Shown: positions 63,978-64,000 of the stretch, piece after piece
Layout: each line of letters opens with the position of its first letter
How positions within the stretch are numbered: position 1 is the stretch's first letter
Notes under the pieces: generated by a model
Database searches by the model: none
Seen by the model: the letters and a program-made list of their open reading frames with translations, nothing else
What the model was told of the DNA's origin: nothing
Program-made: the position numbers and the translations under genes
Assembly (NCBI RefSeq): GCF_003850565.1
Contig: NZ_CP027706.1
Span: 2,790,001 to 2,854,000, forward strand
Length of the DNA: 64,000 nucleotides
Reading direction: 5' to 3'
Source: Pseudomonas sessilinigenes
GTDB lineage: Bacteria > Pseudomonadota > Gammaproteobacteria > Pseudomonadales > Pseudomonadaceae

Positions 63978-64000
63978 AAATCAACTTGTTTTTTTACTGA

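Overview
The window reads as chromosomal DNA of a Pseudomonas of the fluorescens lineage. Most of it is GC-rich, and it carries a PfeR/PfeS/PfeA/PfeE-type catecholate-siderophore locus, MntP under a yybP-ykoY-type manganese riboswitch, and several Pseudomonas-typical families (DUF2388, DUF3077, DUF3079, DUF2239). Species cannot be fixed from the sequence alone. No rRNA, tRNA, CRISPR array, integrase or transposase was recognised.

Layout. 1-9.5 kb: a cut-off MipA/OmpV protein, a serine-hydrolase-fold lipoprotein that lacks its catalytic Ser and Lys, riboswitch-mntP, a zinc-ribbon protein, a GNAT, an amidase, a polyamine-type binding protein and an AraC regulator, then a two-gene Ada-zinc-domain/AlkA-like repair pair. 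9.6-15 kb: pfeR-pfeS-pfeA-pfeE with Fur-box-like sites. 15.1-29.1 kb: mostly housekeeping or hypothetical genes (DauR-like/PhzF-like pair, DUF3079 behind a perfect ANR/FNR box, DUF2239 behind a double palindrome, hydrolases, LysE exporter, a histidine kinase remnant, an AidA/PixA protein, PrpF-like isomerase, XRE, HD and GNAT proteins). 29.2-35.8 kb: a compact accessory wall-synthesis cluster with a class A PBP, a PBP2-type and a PBP3-type protein plus a small peptidoglycan-binding-like protein, facing a LysR gene. 36.9-44.7 kb: accessory DNA with an epoxide-hydrolase-like enzyme and WYL regulator, a decayed GlxA/AraC regulator, an unknown protein and a 1164-residue SF1 helicase-PLD fusion with the architecture of type II Mokosh anti-phage defence. 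45-51.2 kb: small hypothetical, membrane and dioxygenase genes and a DUF3077 gene with a coupled leader ORF.

51.7-54.6 kb is the most unusual part: an AT-rich three-gene cassette of a radical SAM/SPASM enzyme, a 67-residue peptide ending in an 11-residue Gly/Pro/Cys tail, and a JmjC/ROXA-like iron oxygenase. It looks like a compact RiPP pathway in which a radical SAM enzyme and a 2-oxoglutarate oxygenase both act on the peptide. No transporter or protease is nearby.

54.9-61.0 kb is a LysR-controlled catabolic operon: intradiol (hydroxyquinol-type) dioxygenase, Dabb protein, maleylacetate reductase, FAD aromatic hydroxylase and an alpha/beta hydrolase. Together they suggest funnelling of a resorcinol-type (perhaps acylated) aromatic through hydroxyquinol and maleylacetate to 3-oxoadipate. 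The window closes with an XRE-cupin regulator and a large old-yellow-enzyme-type Fe-S flavoprotein.
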